DNA of 64,000 bases from Sphingomonas jeddahensis. Lineage in GTDB: Bacteria; Pseudomonadota; Alphaproteobacteria; Sphingomonadales; Sphingomonadaceae. The translations under genes and the position numbers were made by a program. The notes beneath the pieces are model-generated. The model made no database searches. It was not told the origin of the DNA and saw only the letters and a program-made list of their open reading frames with translations. This document shows, piece by piece, positions 10,153 to 19,666 of this stretch. The first letter of the stretch is position 1. Every line of letters begins with the position of its first letter. Where the stretch lies: positions 1 through 64,000 of the forward strand of contig NZ_MPSB01000005.1 of NCBI RefSeq assembly GCF_001981525.1. The letters are read 5' to 3'.

Positions 10153-11362
10153 GGCAGAGGCCGCAACCGTACCGCAACGGGCGAATGAGATCGCGCGTAG
10201 ATCCGTCGCCCGGGGTTTTGTCGCCGTCGCGGCGCTGCTCGTTTCCGCTTGCTCCACCGTTGTGCCGCGCGGTCCAGCGCCGCCGCGCCCAACCCAGGCA
10301 CCACCGCCGGTGCAGCGGCCAGACACCGGCGTTCAGGCGGGCATTCCGCGCGACGCCGCGCGCAATCGCGTCGCGTTGCTGGTGCCTTTGTCGGGATCCA
10401 ACGCTGGCGTCGGCAAGAGCCTTGCCAATGCGACTCAGCTCGCATTGCTCGATACGCGCAACGAACAAGTGCGTATCACCAATTATGACACCGCGCTTGG
10501 CGCCGCCGCCGCGGCACAGCGCGCGGTGGCGGATGGCGCACAGCTGATTCTCGGCCCGCTTCTGTCCGAAGACGTGCGCGCGGTTACGCCGATCGCGCGG
10601 CGCGCGGGCGTGCCGGTGCTTGCCTTCTCCAACGACACCAGCGTTGCGGGCAATGGCGTTTACCTGATGGGTTACACCCCGTCGCAATCGATCGAGCGCG
10701 TCGTCGCTTACGCGCGCAGCCGCGGTGTCACCAATTTCGGCGGCCTCGTCCCTAATGCGCTGTACGGTACGCGGGCCTCCACCAGCTTCCTGCGGGCGGT
10801 GGAATCTGCCGGTGGGCGGGTCGTGGCGCTTCAGACCTATGATCGCACCCCCGGCGGCATCGGCGCCGCCGTGACACGGATGACAAAGGATGCGCCGTTC
10901 GATGGCGTGCTGATTGCCGATTCGGGCGCCACCGCTGCCACCGCGGTGCCGCTGCTGCGCCGCGCCAGCCCGAACACTCGTATCATCGGCACCGAATTGT
11001 GGAACACCGACAACGGCATTGCCGCGCGTCCGGCGCTGAATGGCGCATGGTATGCCAGTGTTTCCAACACCTTGTACCGGCAATATGCCGCCAAGTATCG
11101 CGCGCGCTTCGGCGCGGCGCCGTACCGCCTTTCCAGCCTTGGCTATGATGCCGTGCTGCTGACCGCACGTATCGCACGCGATTGGCGGGCCGGGGCGCCA
11201 TTCCCCGAAGCGCGGCTGCGTTCGGGCGAGGGCTATGCCGGCATCGACGGCGCGTTCCGCTTCGGCCGCGATGGCGTTGCCGAGCGCGCGCTGGAAGTTC
11301 AGGAAATCCGCGGCGGTACCTCCGCCGTCGTGTCGCCCGCTCCGGCAAGTTTCGGGCGATAA
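10151..11362 (+). CDS. LpoA-like penicillin-binding-protein activator lipoprotein
   Basis: Periplasmic-binding-protein fold (Peripla_BP_6) outer-membrane lipoprotein. The 403-aa protein starts at ATG 10151 with GAGGGG upstream; a lipobox LLVSAC places the lipidated Cys at residue 34. After a Pro-rich linker (PRGPAPPRPTQAPPP) comes the VALLVPLSGSNAGVGKSLANA opening typical of this fold. LpoA in gammaproteobacteria activates PBP1A, and it is encoded beside rsmI there too, so the neighbourhood supports the call. Whether this shorter version (no TPR N-domain) activates a synthase is inference. Confidence 0.8.
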   Translation: MAEAATVPQRANEIARRSVARGFVAVAALLVSACSTVVPRGPAPPRPTQAPPPVQRPDTGVQAGIPRDAARNRVALLVPLSGSNAGVGKSLANATQLALLDTRNEQVRITNYDTALGAAAAAQRAVADGAQLILGPLLSEDVRAVTPIARRAGVPVLAFSNDTSVAGNGVYLMGYTPSQSIERVVAYARSRGVTNFGGLVPNALYGTRASTSFLRAVESAGGRVVALQTYDRTPGGIGAAVTRMTKDAPFDGVLIADSGATAATAVPLLRRASPNTRIIGTELWNTDNGIAARPALNGAWYASVSNTLYRQYAAKYRARFGAAPYRLSSLGYDAVLLTARIARDWRAGAPFPEARLRSGEGYAGIDGAFRFGRDGVAERALEVQEIRGGTSAVVSPAPASFGR

Positions 11363-11383
11363 CGGTTTAATCATAAGGATTGC

Positions 11384-12037
11384 ATGATGTTCGCCTGGTT
11401 CCAGCGCCTCCTCCCGAAGCGCGGCAATTTCTTTGAGCTGTTCGAGGCGCATGCCGCCGTGACGCTGCGCGCAGCGGAGACGGTGAACCGGCTCTTCGCT
11501 GGCGCGGCCAATCCCGACGCACTGATTGCCGAAATGAAGGACTTGGAGCATCAGGCGGACGATATCACCCGCACCGTGCTGCAAACGGTGCGGGTTACCT
11601 TCCTGACGCCGTTCGATCGCAGCGCGATCACCGACCTGATCAATCGCATGGACGATGCCATCGATGCGATGGACGCGGCCGTGACTGCGGTGAGCCTCTA
11701 TGAAATTCGCAGTTTCGCGCCCGACATGCACGAAATGTCCAAGCTGATGCTGGATGCCGCGCGGGTTTCTGCCGAGGCAATGCCGCTGCTGCGCGACGTG
11801 GCGCGGAACGGGGCGCGGCTCCACGCGCTGACCGAACGGCTCGTTCGCTTGGAAGGCGAGGTCGACGGCTTGCACGAGCAAGGGCTGAAGCGGCTGTTCG
11901 AGAAGCATCATCATGAAGGCGGTGATCCAATGCGCTTCGTCGTCGACCGCGAGATCTACAAGCATCTCGAAAAGATCTCCGACGCGTTCGAGGACGTGGC
12001 GAACGAGATCGACGGCATCGTCATCGATCACTCCTGA
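11384..12037 (+). CDS. DUF47 PhoU-like phosphate transport regulator
   Basis: All-helical 217-aa protein of the DUF47/TIGR00153 family, related to PhoU. The typical motif EHQADDITRTVLQ is visible, followed by DRSAITDLINRMDDAIDAMD. Members are commonly encoded directly before Pit transporters and are thought to modulate phosphate uptake. Here pit follows 15 bp later on the same strand. AAGGA lies before the start. Confidence 0.9.
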   Translation: MMFAWFQRLLPKRGNFFELFEAHAAVTLRAAETVNRLFAGAANPDALIAEMKDLEHQADDITRTVLQTVRVTFLTPFDRSAITDLINRMDDAIDAMDAAVTAVSLYEIRSFAPDMHEMSKLMLDAARVSAEAMPLLRDVARNGARLHALTERLVRLEGEVDGLHEQGLKRLFEKHHHEGGDPMRFVVDREIYKHLEKISDAFEDVANEIDGIVIDHS

Positions 12038-12052
12038 GCGATACGGACCGCC

Positions 12053-13066
12053 ATGCATGAGCTCGCCTTTCCGCTGCTCGTCGGCCTGATCATCGTCGCG
12101 CTGGCGTTCGATTTTCTCAACGGGCTGCACGATGCGGCCAATTCGATCGCCACGGTGGTGGCGACCCGGCTGCTGTCGCCGGTGCAGGCGGTGGCGTTCG
12201 CCGCCTTCTTCAACTTTGCCGCGTATTTCGTGACACTTGCCTTCCCCAGCTTACACGCGGTGGCGGAAACGATCGGCAAGGGCCTGATCGATCAAGAGGT
12301 TGTCACGCCCGCGGTGATCTTCGGCGCGCTGGGCGGGGCGATGTTCTGGAACGTCGTCACCTGGCAGAAGGGTATCCCCTCCTCGTCGAGCCACGCGCTC
12401 GTCGGCGGGTTGGTCGGCGCCGGCGTCGCCCATGCCAGCATCAACAGCATCCAGGTCGGCGGGCTGACCAAGACGATGGTGGCGATCGTCGTGTCGCCTA
12501 CCTTGGGCATGATCCTGTCGTTGCTGGTGATGCTGGCGAGCAGCTGGGCGCTGCGCAAGTCGACGGCGCGGCAGGCGGAGAAGAGTTTCCGCACGATGCA
12601 CCTCGTCTCGTCTGCGGCCTATTCGCTCAGCCATGGCCTGAACGATGCACAGAAGACGATGGGGATCATCACCGTGCTGCTCTATTCGACCGGCTATCTG
12701 TCGGGCGAGTTCGAGGTGCCGCATTGGGTGGCGATCAGTTGCTATATCGCGATCGGCCTCGGCACGCTGTCGGGCGGGTGGAAGATCATCGAGACGATGG
12801 GCTCGCGGATCACCAAGCTGTCGCAGCACCAGGGGTTTGCGGCCTCGACCGGCGGTTCGATCGTGCTGTTCACCGCCTCGGCGATGGGCATTCCGGTATC
12901 GACCACGCATACGATTACCGGATCGATCATCGGCGCGGGCGTGGCGCGGCGAACCTCCGCGGTCCGCTGGGGTACCGCGAGTAGTGTGGTGATCGCGTGG
13001 ATCATCACCATTCCCTGCTCGGCTGCGGTAGGCGCGGCTTTCTACGCGCTGACCTTGTTGTTCTAA
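12053..13066 (+). CDS. pit: Inorganic phosphate transporter, Pit family
   Basis: Low-affinity phosphate/cation symporter of the inner membrane. The 337-aa protein has about ten hydrophobic segments and the two family repeats: FDFLNGLHDAANSIATVVATRLLSP near the start and the SHGLNDAQKTMGI half later. It forms a two-gene operon with the DUF47 gene. Confidence 0.94.
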   Translation: MHELAFPLLVGLIIVALAFDFLNGLHDAANSIATVVATRLLSPVQAVAFAAFFNFAAYFVTLAFPSLHAVAETIGKGLIDQEVVTPAVIFGALGGAMFWNVVTWQKGIPSSSSHALVGGLVGAGVAHASINSIQVGGLTKTMVAIVVSPTLGMILSLLVMLASSWALRKSTARQAEKSFRTMHLVSSAAYSLSHGLNDAQKTMGIITVLLYSTGYLSGEFEVPHWVAISCYIAIGLGTLSGGWKIIETMGSRITKLSQHQGFAASTGGSIVLFTASAMGIPVSTTHTITGSIIGAGVARRTSAVRWGTASSVVIAWIITIPCSAAVGAAFYALTLLF

Positions 13067-13143
13067 CGCTATGTGGGTCCTCCCCCTGACCGGAGAGGAT
13101 ATATGGACTGCCCGCTGCCGCAGCAGTTTGACGGTTCCTTCCC

Positions 13144-13227
13144 CCGTTCGCCCTGAGCCTGTCGAAGGGCGTGCCACAGGCGCTTGTCCTGCTTGGCACG
13201 TACTTCGACAGGCTCAGTACGAACGGG
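13144..13227. repeat. Palindromic dispersed repeat, family 1
   Basis: Arms CCGTTCGCCCTGAGCCTGTC and GACAGGCTCAGTACGAACGG. It sits between two convergent genes, where it may also help terminate transcription. Confidence 0.85.
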
Positions 13228-13241
13228 AAGAAGAGGCTAAC

Positions 13242-13544
13242 TCACTCCAGCAGCTTCGGTGCCTCGCGCTGCAGCTTGTCGCGGATCTTGTCGGAGAACA
13301 TCGCGAGAAAGGCCGGCAGCTCGAACGTGGCGTGGACGTTGGTGTCGTGGACATCGAGGTGGACCGCGACGCGCTGACCCAGGCCCTCCACCGTGAAGTG
13401 CAGCGTGTCGCCCTGCCAGCGGTGCTCCGTCACCGCGCCGCCGGGTACGAAATCGGCCAGCTTGCCGAAGCTGCCGCCGATCCGCTCCTTGGCTTGCGCC
13501 GTTCCCAGCTTGTGCGGGATGTCGACTTCGATCGGGGCGGTCAT
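13242..13544 (-). CDS. Polyhydroxyalkanoate-system (PHA_gran_rgn-like) small protein
   Basis: The 100-aa protein begins [22 protein letters not shown] and ends [18 protein letters not shown]. This matches the small polyhydroxyalkanoic acid system family (TIGR02610-like), built of a helix-grip or START-like fold. The molecular role is not established. The start ATG overlaps the stop of the VOC gene (ATGA), so the two are translationally coupled. The call rests on N-terminal pattern only. Confidence 0.65.
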   Translation of the reverse strand: MTAPIEVDIPHKLGTAQAKERIGGSFGKLADFVPGGAVTEHRWQGDTLHFTVEGLGQRVAVHLDVHDTNVHATFELPAFLAMFSDKIRDKLQREAPKLLE

Positions 13545-13972
13545 GCCGTGAACTCCGTGGCGAACAGTTGCGCGTCGTCGGCGAACGCCTTGAACTCCAG
13601 GGCGTTGCCGGACGGATCTCGAAAAAACATCGTGGCCTGCTCGCCCGGCTGACCCTTGAAGCGGATGTGTGGGGCAATGCCGAAGGTGACGCCGGCCGCC
13701 TCGACCCGTGCTGCCAGTGCCTCCCAATCGGGCATGGTCAGCACCACGCCGAAATGCGGGACAGGCACGTCATGGCCGTCCACCGGGTTGCTGGTACCGG
13801 CAGGGCGAGCGTTCTCGTCGAGGTGTGCGACGATCTGGTGGCCGGCGAGATCGAAGTCGATCCAGCGATCGCTGGAGCGCCCTTCGCGGCAGCCGAGCAC
13901 CTCGCCGTAGAAGGCGCGGGCCGAGGCAAGATCGTGCACGGGAAAGGCGAGATGGAAGGGGCGAAGTGTCAT
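13541..13972 (-). CDS. VOC-superfamily (glyoxalase/dioxygenase-like) protein
   Basis: The 143-aa protein opens [22 protein letters not shown] and has [12 protein letters not shown] near the end, the two hallmark segments of vicinal-oxygen-chelate proteins. His (PFHLAF), His (VPHFGV) and Glu (ALEF) could bind metal. The substrate is unknown. The frame extends upstream through a hydrophilic stretch without homology, so I chose ATG 13972. It overlaps the PHA-type gene by 4 bp. Confidence 0.8.
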   Translation of the reverse strand: MTLRPFHLAFPVHDLASARAFYGEVLGCREGRSSDRWIDFDLAGHQIVAHLDENARPAGTSNPVDGHDVPVPHFGVVLTMPDWEALAARVEAAGVTFGIAPHIRFKGQPGEQATMFFRDPSGNALEFKAFADDAQLFATEFTA

Positions 13973-14013
13973 GGATGGCTGATACACCGTCCGGCATGCG
14001 ACGTCACCATTTC

Positions 14014-14109
14014 CGTCATGCCAGGCTTGTCCCGGCATCCAGCGTGCCGCAAGAGCGGCCCGGTCTGCCTTTGCGGGCCGCTGGACCCCGGGACATGGCC
14101 GGGGTGACG
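14014..14109. repeat. Palindromic dispersed repeat, family 2
   Basis: Arms CGTCATGCCAGGCTTGTCCC and GGGACATGGCCGGGGTGACG. Its right end touches the lnt start codon. Confidence 0.85.
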
Positions 14110-15669
14110 ATGAGGTTGAAGGTGTCGTTCCAATCGGTTTTCGGCCGTCGGCCGCTTTTAAGCGCGCTGCTTCTCGGCGCCATTGCAGCGTGCGGATTTG
14201 CGCCGCTTCAGCTGTGGTGGCTGACGGTCGGCTGCTTCGCGGCCTGGATGCGGCTGGTGCATCGCGCGCCGACGCTGAAGGCGGCGCTGTGGCGCGGGTG
14301 GGTGTTCGGTGTCGGGCACTTCACGATCAACAACAATTGGTTCCAGCACGCTTTTGATTTTCAAGACAAGATGCCGCCGGTGCTCGGCTATGCGGCGCCG
14401 GTCGCGCTGGCATTGTATCTGGCAGTCTATCCGGCGATCGCGGCGGGTGCCGCGTGGCGAGTACGGGGCAACAAGGCGGACCTGAGTTATGTGCTCGCCT
14501 TCGCAGCGGCGTGGATCGTTACGGAGTGGCTGCGCAGCGTGATGTTCACAGGCTACGCCTGGGATTCGCTGAGCGTGATCTGGGTGCCGGTACAGCCCGT
14601 GGCGGGCATCGCGGCATGGGTGGGAACCTATGCCTTGTCGGGCCTCACCGTGCTGTTGGCGGGCCTGTTGCTGCTGGTGCGGGGCGTGCCGGTGGCGGTC
14701 GGGGGCGTGGCGTTGGTGTTGGCGGGCCTGATCGGCGCGCAATGGTTCAGTTATCGCGCGGACCAGACGCCGGTGCGTACCGACGCGCCCCGCATACGGG
14801 TCGTCCAGCCCAACGTGCCGCAGGACGCGCGCGGGGAGAGCGATGGCGAGATGATGCTCGCCAAGCTGTCCGAACTGTCGGGTAAGCCAGGAGCGGCGCC
14901 GCGGCTGATCGTGTGGCCCGAGGGTGTCGTGCGCGATTTCTTCGAGGACGGCTATCCGGACTATGCTTACACCGCCGATCCGTTCTGGATCCGGTGGCGG
15001 ATGGCGCGCTTGCTGGGACCGCGCGACATGCTGCTGACCGGCGGCACGGCGCTGCAATTCGACAAGAACGGCAATGCGGTGACCGCGACCAATTCGGTTT
15101 TCGCGGTGGATCCGCGTGCGAAGATCCGGGGCCGCTACGATAAGGCGCATTTGGTGCCTTATGGCGAATATCTACCGGTGCCGTGGCTGCTGAAGCCGCT
15201 GGGCCTCGATCGGTTGGTGCCGGGATCGATGGATTTCGCCGAAGGGCCTGGGCCATTGGCGCTCGAGGTGCCCGGGATGGGCGATATCGGTATCCAGCTT
15301 TGCTACGAGATCATCTTCTCCGGCCAGGTGATCGATCCCGCGAAGCGACCCCGCGTCTTGTTCAACCCGTCCAACGATGCGTGGTTCGGCGCCTGGGGCC
15401 CGCCGCAGCATCTGGCGCAGGCGCGGATGCGGGCGATCGAGGAGGGGCTGCCGGTGATCCGCGCTACCCCCAACGGCATTTCGGCGGTGATCGGCGCCGA
15501 TGGCCGCCTGATCGCCACCGTGCCGCATGAGACCGCCGGTGCGATCGAGGTGCCGCTGCCCGCCGCCAAGCCGCCGACGTTGTTTTCGCGCGTGGGGAAC
15601 TGGATGGCCGCGATCGTCGCGGTTCTGCTGGCCGCTGCGGCCATTGCCTTCCGCCGCCGCGGACGATAG
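14110..15669 (+). CDS. lnt: Apolipoprotein N-acyltransferase
   Basis: Inner-membrane enzyme that adds the third acyl chain to lipoproteins. About six hydrophobic segments precede a nitrilase-type domain. The Glu-Lys-Cys triad is seen as [20 protein letters not shown] and IQLCYEIIF. The open frame runs far upstream, but that part is a shadow. ATG 14110 gives 519 aa, the family length. An in-frame ATG at 14095 lies inside the repeat. The likely Shine-Dalgarno (GGGGTGA) is provided by the repeat itself. Confidence 0.95.
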   Translation: MRLKVSFQSVFGRRPLLSALLLGAIAACGFAPLQLWWLTVGCFAAWMRLVHRAPTLKAALWRGWVFGVGHFTINNNWFQHAFDFQDKMPPVLGYAAPVALALYLAVYPAIAAGAAWRVRGNKADLSYVLAFAAAWIVTEWLRSVMFTGYAWDSLSVIWVPVQPVAGIAAWVGTYALSGLTVLLAGLLLLVRGVPVAVGGVALVLAGLIGAQWFSYRADQTPVRTDAPRIRVVQPNVPQDARGESDGEMMLAKLSELSGKPGAAPRLIVWPEGVVRDFFEDGYPDYAYTADPFWIRWRMARLLGPRDMLLTGGTALQFDKNGNAVTATNSVFAVDPRAKIRGRYDKAHLVPYGEYLPVPWLLKPLGLDRLVPGSMDFAEGPGPLALEVPGMGDIGIQLCYEIIFSGQVIDPAKRPRVLFNPSNDAWFGAWGPPQHLAQARMRAIEEGLPVIRATPNGISAVIGADGRLIATVPHETAGAIEVPLPAAKPPTLFSRVGNWMAAIVAVLLAAAAIAFRRRGR

Positions 15670-15673
15670 GGGC

Positions 15674-15693
15674 ATATAAAGCTATCTTTATAT
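15674..15693 (+). promoter_or_regulatory. Perfect dyad operator upstream of metK
   Basis: ATATAAAG (15674-15681) and CTTTATAT (15686-15693) flank CTAT. It is a strikingly AT-rich palindrome in a GC-rich genome, 32 bp before the metK ATG and 4 bp after the lnt stop. ArsR-family SAM/SAH-responsive regulators (SahR, SamR) are reported to bind AT-rich palindromes upstream of methionine-cycle genes; that match is from memory and inferential. Confidence 0.65.
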
Positions 15694-15725
15694 CCTTATC
15701 TCACCAGAAATCGGGCGGAGTGATT

Positions 15726-16934
15726 ATGCGCCAATCCTATCTTTTCACCAGCGAGTCGGTCTCCGAAGGTCATCCGGACAAGGTCGCGGACCAGATTTCG
15801 GATGCAATCGTCGATCTGTTCCTGTCGAAGGATCCGGAAGCGCGCATCGCATGTGAGACGCTGACCACCACGCAGCTGGTCGTGCTTGCCGGTGAGATCC
15901 GCTGCAAGGGCGTATACGAGAACGGCGCCTGGGCGTCGGGCGCCGAGGAAGAGATCGAAGCGACCGTGCGCAACACGGTGAAGCGCATCGGTTACGAGCA
16001 GGAGGGCTTCCACTGGCAGACCTTCCGTTTCGAGAACAACCTGCACGGCCAGTCGGTGCAGATCGCGCAGGGCGTGGACGCCAGCGGCAACAAGGACGAA
16101 GGCGCCGGCGACCAGGGCATCATGTTCGGCTTCGCCTGCGACGACACGCCGGACCTGATGCCGGCGACGCTTTATTACAGCCACCGCATTCTGCAGCGCA
16201 TGGCCGAGGATCGCCACGCCGGCACCGCGCCGTTCCTGGAGCCGGACGCGAAGAGCCAGGTGACGCTGCGCTTCGAGAACGGCAAGCCGGTTGCCTGCAC
16301 CGCAATCGTCGTGTCGACGCAGCATGCCAAGGGCTATGACCAGGGCGAGCAGGAAGCCGAGCTTCACGCTTATGTGAAGAAGGTGGTGGCCGACGTGTTG
16401 CCGGCGGAGCTTCTGTCCGCCGATACCGTCTATCACATCAACCCCACCGGCAGCTTTGAGATCGGCGGGCCGGACGGCGACGCCGGCCTGACGGGGCGCA
16501 AGATCATCGTCGACACCTATGGCGGCGCGGCCCCGCACGGTGGCGGCGCATTCAGCGGCAAGGACCCGACCAAGGTCGATCGCTCGGCAGCCTATATCAC
16601 CCGCTATCTGGCGAAGAACATCGTCGCCGCGGGCCTTGCGAAGAAGTGCACGATCCAGCTCGCTTATGCGATCGGCGTCGCCAAGCCGCTGTCGCTGTAT
16701 GTCGATACGCATGGCACCGGTACGGTGGGCGACGACAAGATCGAGGCGGCGATCGCCGGGATCGAGAAGCTGGGCGGCATGACTCCGCGTGGCATCCGCA
16801 CGCATCTGGGGCTGAACAAGCCGATCTATGAGCGCTCCGCCGCTTACGGGCACTTCGGGCGCGCGGCGGACGGCGACTACTTCCCGTGGGAAAAGCTGGA
16901 TCTGGTGGACGATCTGAAGGCCGCGCTGGCCTGA
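15726..16934 (+). CDS. metK: S-adenosylmethionine synthetase
   Basis: Makes SAM from methionine and ATP. The N-terminal [24 protein letters not shown] and the later [17 protein letters not shown] and [19 protein letters not shown] signatures are all intact. The 402-aa length is normal. An in-frame GTG lies at 15720, but ATG 15726 is better spaced from GGGCGGA. The promoter appears to carry the dyad operator at 15674. Confidence 0.98.
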   Translation: MRQSYLFTSESVSEGHPDKVADQISDAIVDLFLSKDPEARIACETLTTTQLVVLAGEIRCKGVYENGAWASGAEEEIEATVRNTVKRIGYEQEGFHWQTFRFENNLHGQSVQIAQGVDASGNKDEGAGDQGIMFGFACDDTPDLMPATLYYSHRILQRMAEDRHAGTAPFLEPDAKSQVTLRFENGKPVACTAIVVSTQHAKGYDQGEQEAELHAYVKKVVADVLPAELLSADTVYHINPTGSFEIGGPDGDAGLTGRKIIVDTYGGAAPHGGGAFSGKDPTKVDRSAAYITRYLAKNIVAAGLAKKCTIQLAYAIGVAKPLSLYVDTHGTGTVGDDKIEAAIAGIEKLGGMTPRGIRTHLGLNKPIYERSAAYGHFGRAADGDYFPWEKLDLVDDLKAALA

Positions 16935-16970
16935 TTGATTTGGGTGGCGTGATCCGCGCCCCATCCACCT

Positions 16971-17065
16971 CGTCATGCCGGCCTTGTGCCGGCATCCCCG
17001 GTGCCGCGTATCGCCGGTTGCTGAGTTTGCGGAAGCCTGGACCCCGGCACAAGGCCGAGGTGACG
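16971..17065. repeat. Palindromic dispersed repeat, family 2
   Basis: Arms CGTCATGCCGGCCTTGTGCC and GGCACAAGGCCGAGGTGACG. The gene-free stretch 16935-17313 contains this repeat, a degenerate family 1 copy and no open frame I can support. Confidence 0.85.
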
Positions 17066-17220
17066 GCGGGGAGGCGGCTACCGGCTGCTACCTTTTGAGC
17101 TGTGGCGCTTGCGGGACCTTGGATGCCGGATCAAGTCCGGGAGACGACGGAGTTCGGCGCGAATTGCGCGCCCCTCTCAGCAAGCCAAGTGGTTTCGTTA
17201 TTCTCGTTCAATTCACGCCG

Positions 17221-17283
17221 CTCGCTCCGAGCCCAAAGGGCATGGTCTTGGCACGTACGTCGACAAGCTCAATACGAACGGGG
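17221..17283. repeat. Degenerate palindromic repeat, family 1
   Basis: The right arm (GTCGACAAGCTCAATACGAACGG) is recognisable; the left arm is eroded. It lies between metK and the convergent PAP2 gene. Confidence 0.55.
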
Positions 17284-17313
17284 TGAGGGGGGCAGCCGGC
17301 GGGAAAGCAGGCG

Positions 17314-17958
17314 CTAGCTGGGGTGCGCTTGCGCCTCTGCCAGTCCATCCGGGTCGGCGCGCTTCGCCAGCCGCCGGTCGATCGCCCGCTCGCCGGCATT
17401 CACCAACATGCCAGCGGCGCGCTCCGCCAGCCAGCCGATTGCTGCGCCCATTGCCACATCGGTGGGGTAGTGGGCACCGCGGGGCAGTTGGATCGCCGCC
17501 ACCGCTGCGGCGCTGCCGCGAGCCGGGATCGCAAGCAATGGTGCGGTATGCGCCACCGCTTCAGCCACGCTGACCGCGCCTGCCGTATGGCCGGACGGAA
17601 AGGAATTGAAATCGGTGTCGGACGTGCCGCGCCCGGCGCTTGCCTCATGCTTGCCGTCGGCGAGCGCCCGTGCGGGCCGGGAGCGATCGACCGCACGCTT
17701 CAGCACCGTCTTGCCAGCGGTCGCGAGCGCATGCGCCAGCAGCATGCGCGCGCCGGTACGCGCGATATCGCGGCGGCGAAGTACGACGCCGACTGCGACG
17801 GTAGCGAGCGACAGCGCCACCAAGGGCGGCTGATCCGCGACCTCGCTGGCCTTGCCAAGGAGAGCGACCGGCTTGTGCCGGGCGCTACGGGCGATGTCGC
17901 CAACCAACGCATGCTCCTTCTTGGCGGCGCGCTTGGCCTTGTCTTTTTTCTTTCCCAT
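17314..17958 (-). CDS. PAP2-family phosphatase
   Basis: Membrane-bound acid phosphatase of the PAP2 superfamily. The three family motifs are present in order: KRAVDRSRP, SFPSGHTAG and RGAHYPTDVAMG. It has a basic Lys-rich N-terminus (MGKKKDKAKRAAKKE) and a few hydrophobic stretches. Substrates could be undecaprenyl pyrophosphate or phosphatidic acid-type lipids; the sequence does not decide. It is divergent from trmB, whose start is 66 bp away. Confidence 0.88.
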   Translation of the reverse strand: MGKKKDKAKRAAKKEHALVGDIARSARHKPVALLGKASEVADQPPLVALSLATVAVGVVLRRRDIARTGARMLLAHALATAGKTVLKRAVDRSRPARALADGKHEASAGRGTSDTDFNSFPSGHTAGAVSVAEAVAHTAPLLAIPARGSAAAVAAIQLPRGAHYPTDVAMGAAIGWLAERAAGMLVNAGERAIDRRLAKRADPDGLAEAQAHPS

Positions 17959-18023
17959 GGCTCGCGCTGAACGATGCTGCGGCGGCTTTGCTCCCGCGCG
18001 CTGGGGCGCTATCGGGCCGCCGG

Positions 18024-18704
18024 ATGAACGATCCCGCTACCATCCGCCGGCTTTATGGCCGTGCCCAGGGCCACAAGCTGCGCAAGGGGCAGGCGGCACT
18101 TGTCGAGGAATTGCTGCCAGAGGTCGCCGTGCCCGCGGACGGCCCGCTTGATGCCATGCGGCTGTTTGGCGAGGATCGCCCGCTTCGGCTGGAGATCGGC
18201 TTTGGTGCTGGCGAGCATCTCGCCGGGCAAGCGAGCGCCATGCCGGACACCGGCTTTATCGGCTGCGAGCCGTTCCTTAACGGCGTGGTGGGTGCGCTGG
18301 GCCACATCCGCGATGGCGCGCTCGGCAATGTGCGGCTCCACATGGGTGACGCCCTGGAGGTGGTCGAGCGGTTGCCGGATCAGTCGCTCGACACGGTGTA
18401 CCTGCTTCACCCCGATCCCTGGCGCAAGGCGCGCCATGCCAAGCGGCGGATGATGAACCACGGCCCGCTCGATCTGATCGCCACCAAGCTGAAGCCGGGC
18501 GCCGAGTTCCGGCTTGGCACTGACGACCCGACCTATTGCCATTGGTCGATGATGATCATGAACCAGCGCGCCGACTTCGCGTGGCTGGCGCAGCGGCCAG
18601 CGGACTTCCTGGAGCGGCCCGCCGACTGGCCCGAGACGCGCTACGAGCGCAAGGCCCGTCGGCAGGGGCATGAGGTCTGGTACTTTCGATACCGGCGGCT
18701 ATGA
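18024..18704 (+). CDS. trmB: tRNA (guanine-N7-)-methyltransferase
   Basis: Methylates G46 of tRNA with SAM. The SAM site LEIGFGAGEH and the family motif LLHPDPWRKARHAKRRM are present. ATG 18024 gives 226 aa, starting MNDPATIRRLYGRAQGHKLRKG, matching the usual N-terminus. Confidence 0.96.
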   Translation: MNDPATIRRLYGRAQGHKLRKGQAALVEELLPEVAVPADGPLDAMRLFGEDRPLRLEIGFGAGEHLAGQASAMPDTGFIGCEPFLNGVVGALGHIRDGALGNVRLHMGDALEVVERLPDQSLDTVYLLHPDPWRKARHAKRRMMNHGPLDLIATKLKPGAEFRLGTDDPTYCHWSMMIMNQRADFAWLAQRPADFLERPADWPETRYERKARRQGHEVWYFRYRRL

Positions 18705-18769
18705 CTGTGTCCTGTGGGATGCGGTAATAGGCGGCGTAATCTGCGCGTGTTTGGCGTTATTCTTTCCGC

Positions 18770-18860
18770 CGTCATGCTGAACTTGTTTCACCATCCACCG
18801 TGCCATTGGCAACGGCTTGGCGGGTGGATGGGTGGACCCTGAAACGAGTTCAGGGTGACG
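18770..18860. repeat. Palindromic dispersed repeat, family 2 variant
   Basis: Arms CGTCATGCTGAACTTGTTTC and GAAACGAGTTCAGGGTGACG. It lies between the convergent trmB and CHAP genes. Confidence 0.8.
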
Positions 18861-18917
18861 GCATCGAGGAGAGTGACGGCGGGCGAGGGCGGCATCGTTC
18901 GTCCCCCTGGCGGGTGC

Positions 18918-19475
18918 TTAGCGCACGCTGCCAGCGCCCGGGACATAAGCGTCGATCAGCGCGCCGACGTAATCCGGGCTGCGTGATGTCAGGTTTTCGT
19001 GCGGGCGCCCGGGGGCGTAGATGAAGCCGTGTACCTTGTAGATCGTACCGCCCAAGCCGTTCGAATCACGATACCAGACCTTTACCTCGCTCCAGTCGTT
19101 CGCCTTGCTGACGTCGAACACGGTGACATCCTGTTCGGCATGGCCGCGTTGGCCATCAAGGCGCGACCAATTGGCGTGGGTGAGCATCAGTACGCGATCC
19201 TCGACGATCCGGCTCACCACCGCGACATGGCCAAGCGGCAGGCGCGACTGTTTGGCAAAGGCGATGACCGAGCCCACTCGCGGGCGCTCGCCGCGCGAGT
19301 AGCGGCCGTCCGCCTGATCCCACCAGGTCCAGGCATCGCCATAGATCTGGATGCCGGAAGCCTCGCGCGCGAACGGGACGCACTGGCCGACATAGTCGAG
19401 CAGCGTTCGCGCCCCGGCGGGCGAGCCGAGAACACAGGCGAACGCTGCGACGATTGCGAGGGGTAAGCGCTTCAT
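18918..19475 (-). CDS. Secreted CHAP-domain amidase/peptidase
   Basis: The 185-aa protein has a signal peptide (MKRLPLAIVAAFACVLGSPAGA) and a CHAP domain. The likely catalytic Cys is at position 32 (GQCVPFARE) and His in LPLGHVAVV. CHAP proteins cut peptidoglycan stem peptides or act as amidases. The start ATG 19475 is preceded in frame by GTG 19478; I favour the ATG. It lies 191 bp downstream of the RTX beta-helix gene on the same strand. Confidence 0.85.
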   Translation of the reverse strand: MKRLPLAIVAAFACVLGSPAGARTLLDYVGQCVPFAREASGIQIYGDAWTWWDQADGRYSRGERPRVGSVIAFAKQSRLPLGHVAVVSRIVEDRVLMLTHANWSRLDGQRGHAEQDVTVFDVSKANDWSEVKVWYRDSNGLGGTIYKVHGFIYAPGRPHENLTSRSPDYVGALIDAYVPGAGSVR

Positions 19476-19666
19476 CACGAGGGGGAAAGCTAGAGCGGGA
19501 CGCTATCCGCGAAGTTGTGGAACACGGTTAATCTTTGGTTGCCCCGCTCTCGTGAACCATTGGTCGTAGGCGTAACGATCGGCCGGATTGCTGAACAAGT
19601 TGCGCGAATCACGCCCGGGCGCGGCAGTGCCCGGCGAACCGGCGCACCGCCTTTTTTGCGCCGACG

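Noticed and set aside
9863..12130. 755-codon minus-strand frame opposite rsmI, the LpoA-like gene and DUF47
   Set aside because: Its composition is Arg/His/Gly-rich without any domain, and real genes with family motifs occupy the other strand and frames.
15670..15725. SAM riboswitch upstream of metK
   Set aside because: The leader of about 55 nt is too short for a SAM-I or SAM-II aptamer plus expression platform. The only structure is the AT-rich dyad.
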